From assembly GCF_025465275.1 (NCBI RefSeq), contig NZ_JAODNK010000153.1, positions 1 through 64,000 on the forward strand: 64,000 bases of DNA, written 5' to 3'. The stretch's first letter is position 1; every line of letters begins with the position of its first letter. A program made the position numbers and the translations under genes. Shown one piece after another: positions 61,928-64,000 of this stretch. Below the pieces are notes generated by a model. The model did not search any database and was not told the origin of the DNA. It worked only from the letters and a program-made list of their open reading frames with translations. This DNA comes from Nocardia sp. (GTDB lineage Bacteria; Actinomycetota; Actinomycetes; Mycobacteriales; Mycobacteriaceae).

Positions 61928-64000
61928 CGACCGCCTGCACCGCCCACCGCTCGACCAGTGTCAGGCCGATGAGCCGCAGTGAATCCCGCTGCGCCATACC
62001 GATATGTGTGGCATATACGGGGACATCGGTCACGGCGCCGGTGATGTGCTCCTCCCAGCTCCGCGCCGCACCGCGGTCCCCGGACCCTTCCCGAGTGGCG
62101 GTGAAGTGCAGCAGGTCGCCGCAGAACTTGCCGCTCGGTACGCCCGGGACCTGCCGGGTGAGTGCGGCTGTCGCCCGTGCGAGCAGTTCCGGTGGGAAGT
62201 CTCCGGCCTCGCGTACCAAAGATTCCATACCGCGGAGCTCGTGCCAGGCGGCCTCGGTATCGGCGGGCTGCTGGGCGGAAGTGCCGTCGGCGACAGCGGT
62301 ATCCATGAGGGCGAGCAGCGCCACCTCCGCGCCGAGACTCTGCAGTCGTACCGCGATCTCGTGTGCGATGCGACCGCCGAGGGACCAGCCCAGCAGGCGA
62401 TACGGCCCGGCCGGCTGGACCCGGAGGATCTCGGCGACATAGCGGTCGGCGTACTCGTCCAGTGAGGCGAGCGGCGGGACTCCCCCGACCACCCATGGAT
62501 CCTGGATGCCGTAGAGCGAGATCTCCGGATCCAGGTGTGCGAGCAGACCCGCATAGGGCCAGGCCAAGCCGCCACCGGGGTGGATACAGAACAGCGTCTC
62601 AGGGCCCGTTCGGCGCAGCGGAAGGACTATTTCGAGCGACTCGTCTTCGCTTGTGGCCGTCGTGTTTTCGGACAGTCGCAGAGCGAGTGCGCCGACCTTC
62701 GGGGCCTCGAAGAGATCGCGCAACGCCACGCTGCCCGGCAGCCGGGAGACGGCCTGCGCGGCGGTGAGGGAATTGCCACCGAGCACAAAGAAGTCATCGT
62801 CCAGACCGACCTGCTCGAGGCCGAGGATTTCGGCGAAGGCCGCGGCCACCGCCGTTTCGGCATCGGTCACCGGCGGCCGATACCCGGTGCTCAGGGCCGG
62901 CGGCAGTGGCAGTGCGGCCCGATCGACCTTGCCGTTGACCAGCAGCGGCAGCCGGTCCAGGACCACCACGACCGGCAGCAGATAATCCGGAAGGCGTTGT
63001 GCCGCAGCCTTGGTGAGCTCAGCGGGGTCCAGCGTGCGGCCGGATTCCGGTACCGCATAGGCGACCAGCGTGGCTCCGCCCGGACTCTGCGCGCGGGTCG
63101 CCACCACCTGCGCCACCCCGGGCGCGGTCGCCACCGCGGCCTCGATTTCGCCGAGTTCTACCCGCATACCGCGTACCTTGACCTGAAAGTCACTGCGGCC
63201 CTGGTAGATCAGCTCGCCGGTGGCGGACCAGGTGACAAGATCCCCGGTGCGGTAGAGGCGTGCGCCCGCCGGACCGAACGGGTCCGCGACGAAGCGGGCG
63301 GCCGTGGCGGCGAATCGGCCCAGATAGCCGCGCGCCACCGCGGGCCCACCGAGGTACAGCTCACCGGTCGCACCGATCGGCATGGGACGCAGACTGCGGT
63401 CGAGGACGTAGCAGCGCATACCGACCACGGGTGCGCCGATGGTGATGGCATGGTCACCGTCGAGCGCCCGGCTCATGGTGGCGATGACCGTCGCCTCGGT
63501 GGGGCCGTAGGCATTGAGCAGCCGATGTGCCGCGCCCCAGGCGGACGCCACCGCCGGCGGACAGGCTTCGCCACCGGTGAGCACCACCGACAGACCGGGC
63601 AGATCGACCGGATCGGTGCACGCCAGTACGGCGGGCGTCACGAAGGCGTGTGTCACTCGTTCCCGGCGCAGCAGCTGTGTCAGTTCCGCACCCGCGTACG
63701 CGTCCGGCGGGGCCACCAGCAGGGTTGCGGCCGCTCCGGCCGCGAGGACCAGCTCCCACACCGAGACGTCGAAACTCGGTGTGGCCAAGCACAATATGCG
63801 GGACCGCTCGTCCGCGCCTATGCATCGGTGCTGGGCGGCAGCCATATTCGCGAGCCCGGCGTGACTGACCACCACACCCTTGGGCAGGCCGGTGGAGCCC
63901 GAAGTGTGAATGACGTAGGCCGCCGTGCCGATGTGCTGGCGCGGCGGGCACTCCTCCGGCTGCGATTGCAGTTGCCGCAGTGCGGTATTCGACCCATCCG
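61908..64000 (-). CDS. Non-ribosomal peptide synthetase, terminal A-PCP-TE module (partial, enters from right edge)
   Basis: The frame is open from base 64000 to the stop at 61908. It begins within the adenylation core A3 (VIHTSGSTGLPKGVVVSHAG) and continues through A4 FDVSVWELV, A5 NAYGPTEATV, A7 LYRTGDLV, A8 FQVKVRGMRVELGEIE and A10 LVNGKVDRAAL. Next come a carrier site (DDFFVLGGNSLTAAQ) and a type I thioesterase with GWSLGG, Asp in LMDTAV and a late His. The by-eye code against GrsA is D-V-W-F-L-G-A-V-I-K; I cannot assign the amino acid. The TE releases the final peptide. It is separate from the NRPS at 1-2072. Confidence 0.93.
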   Translation of the reverse strand, partial: DGSNTALRQLQSQPEECPPRQHIGTAAYVIHTSGSTGLPKGVVVSHAGLANMAAAQHRCIGADERSRILCLATPSFDVSVWELVLAAGAAATLLVAPPDAYAGAELTQLLRRERVTHAFVTPAVLACTDPVDLPGLSVVLTGGEACPPAVASAWGAAHRLLNAYGPTEATVIATMSRALDGDHAITIGAPVVGMRCYVLDRSLRPMPIGATGELYLGGPAVARGYLGRFAATAARFVADPFGPAGARLYRTGDLVTWSATGELIYQGRSDFQVKVRGMRVELGEIEAAVATAPGVAQVVATRAQSPGGATLVAYAVPESGRTLDPAELTKAAAQRLPDYLLPVVVVLDRLPLLVNGKVDRAALPLPPALSTGYRPPVTDAETAVAAAFAEILGLEQVGLDDDFFVLGGNSLTAAQAVSRLPGSVALRDLFEAPKVGALALRLSENTTATSEDESLEIVLPLRRTGPETLFCIHPGGGLAWPYAGLLAHLDPEISLYGIQDPWVVGGVPPLASLDEYADRYVAEILRVQPAGPYRLLGWSLGGRIAHEIAVRLQSLGAEVALLALMDTAVADGTSAQQPADTEAAWHELRGMESLVREAGDFPPELLARATAALTRQVPGVPSGKFCGDLLHFTATREGSGDRGAARSWEEHITGAVTDVPVYATHIGMAQRDSLRLIGLTLVERWAVQAVATAPAL

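Overview
The window looks like chromosome of a mycolic-acid actinomycete, most likely Nocardia or a close relative. Evidence: high GC throughout, a complete mce operon, an iniA/iniC dynamin pair, DUF3558 lipoproteins, several FadD-type ligases, NRPS genes and genes that appear leaderless. Species cannot be named from the sequence alone.

Layout. 1-2072: start of an NRPS gene (A-PCP-C) leaving by the left edge, preceded by a LuxR-type regulator. 3.3-12.9 kb: housekeeping and accessory metabolism (M23 peptidase, nitronate monooxygenase, SCO5389-family protein, EF-hand protein, two acyl-CoA synthetases, a Baeyer-Villiger-type monooxygenase, a methyltransferase). 13.0 kb: tRNA-Arg(CCU). 13.5-22.0 kb: complete mce operon on the minus strand (yrbEA, yrbEB, mceA-F and an Mce-associated gene). 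22.2-26.4 kb: SDR, flavin monooxygenase, HSL-type esterase and SDR, in an order like the mycobacterial mymA operon. Divergent from it are a propionyl-CoA-synthetase-like gene, an AraC regulator, another SDR and a FadD12-like ligase. At 32.6 kb a decayed copy of the tRNA-Arg 3' half appears, so the mce/mymA block is framed by tRNA direct repeats like a fossil island.

32.2-38.1 kb is decayed accessory DNA: an MFS fragment, a frameshifted XRE/TPR regulator, and truncated hydrolase, beta-lactamase and TetR genes, mixed with small intact genes (SnoaL-like, LysR, SRPBCC, PPOX). 38.4-43.6 kb returns to intact genes (AhpD-like/HPP pair, AraC regulator, acyl-CoA carboxylase beta subunit, ATP-grasp).

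43.8-53.2 kb is an expanded iniBAC-like locus: a small secreted H/D/W-rich protein, an actin-fold Hsp70-like protein, a 1387-residue repetitive protein, and the dynamin-like GTPases IniA and IniC. 53.7-56.0 kb holds a clear M-box (Mg2+) riboswitch, a leader peptide with a very strong Shine-Dalgarno, and an NRAMP-family transporter whose metal-site motifs depart from the Mn/Fe type, which together suggest Mg2+ uptake. 56.1-61.9 kb: two DUF3558-type lipoproteins, a membrane protein, an MmyB-type regulator with a divergent SDR, and an M28 membrane peptidase. 61.9-64.0 kb: the C-terminal A-PCP-TE part of another NRPS entering from the right edge.
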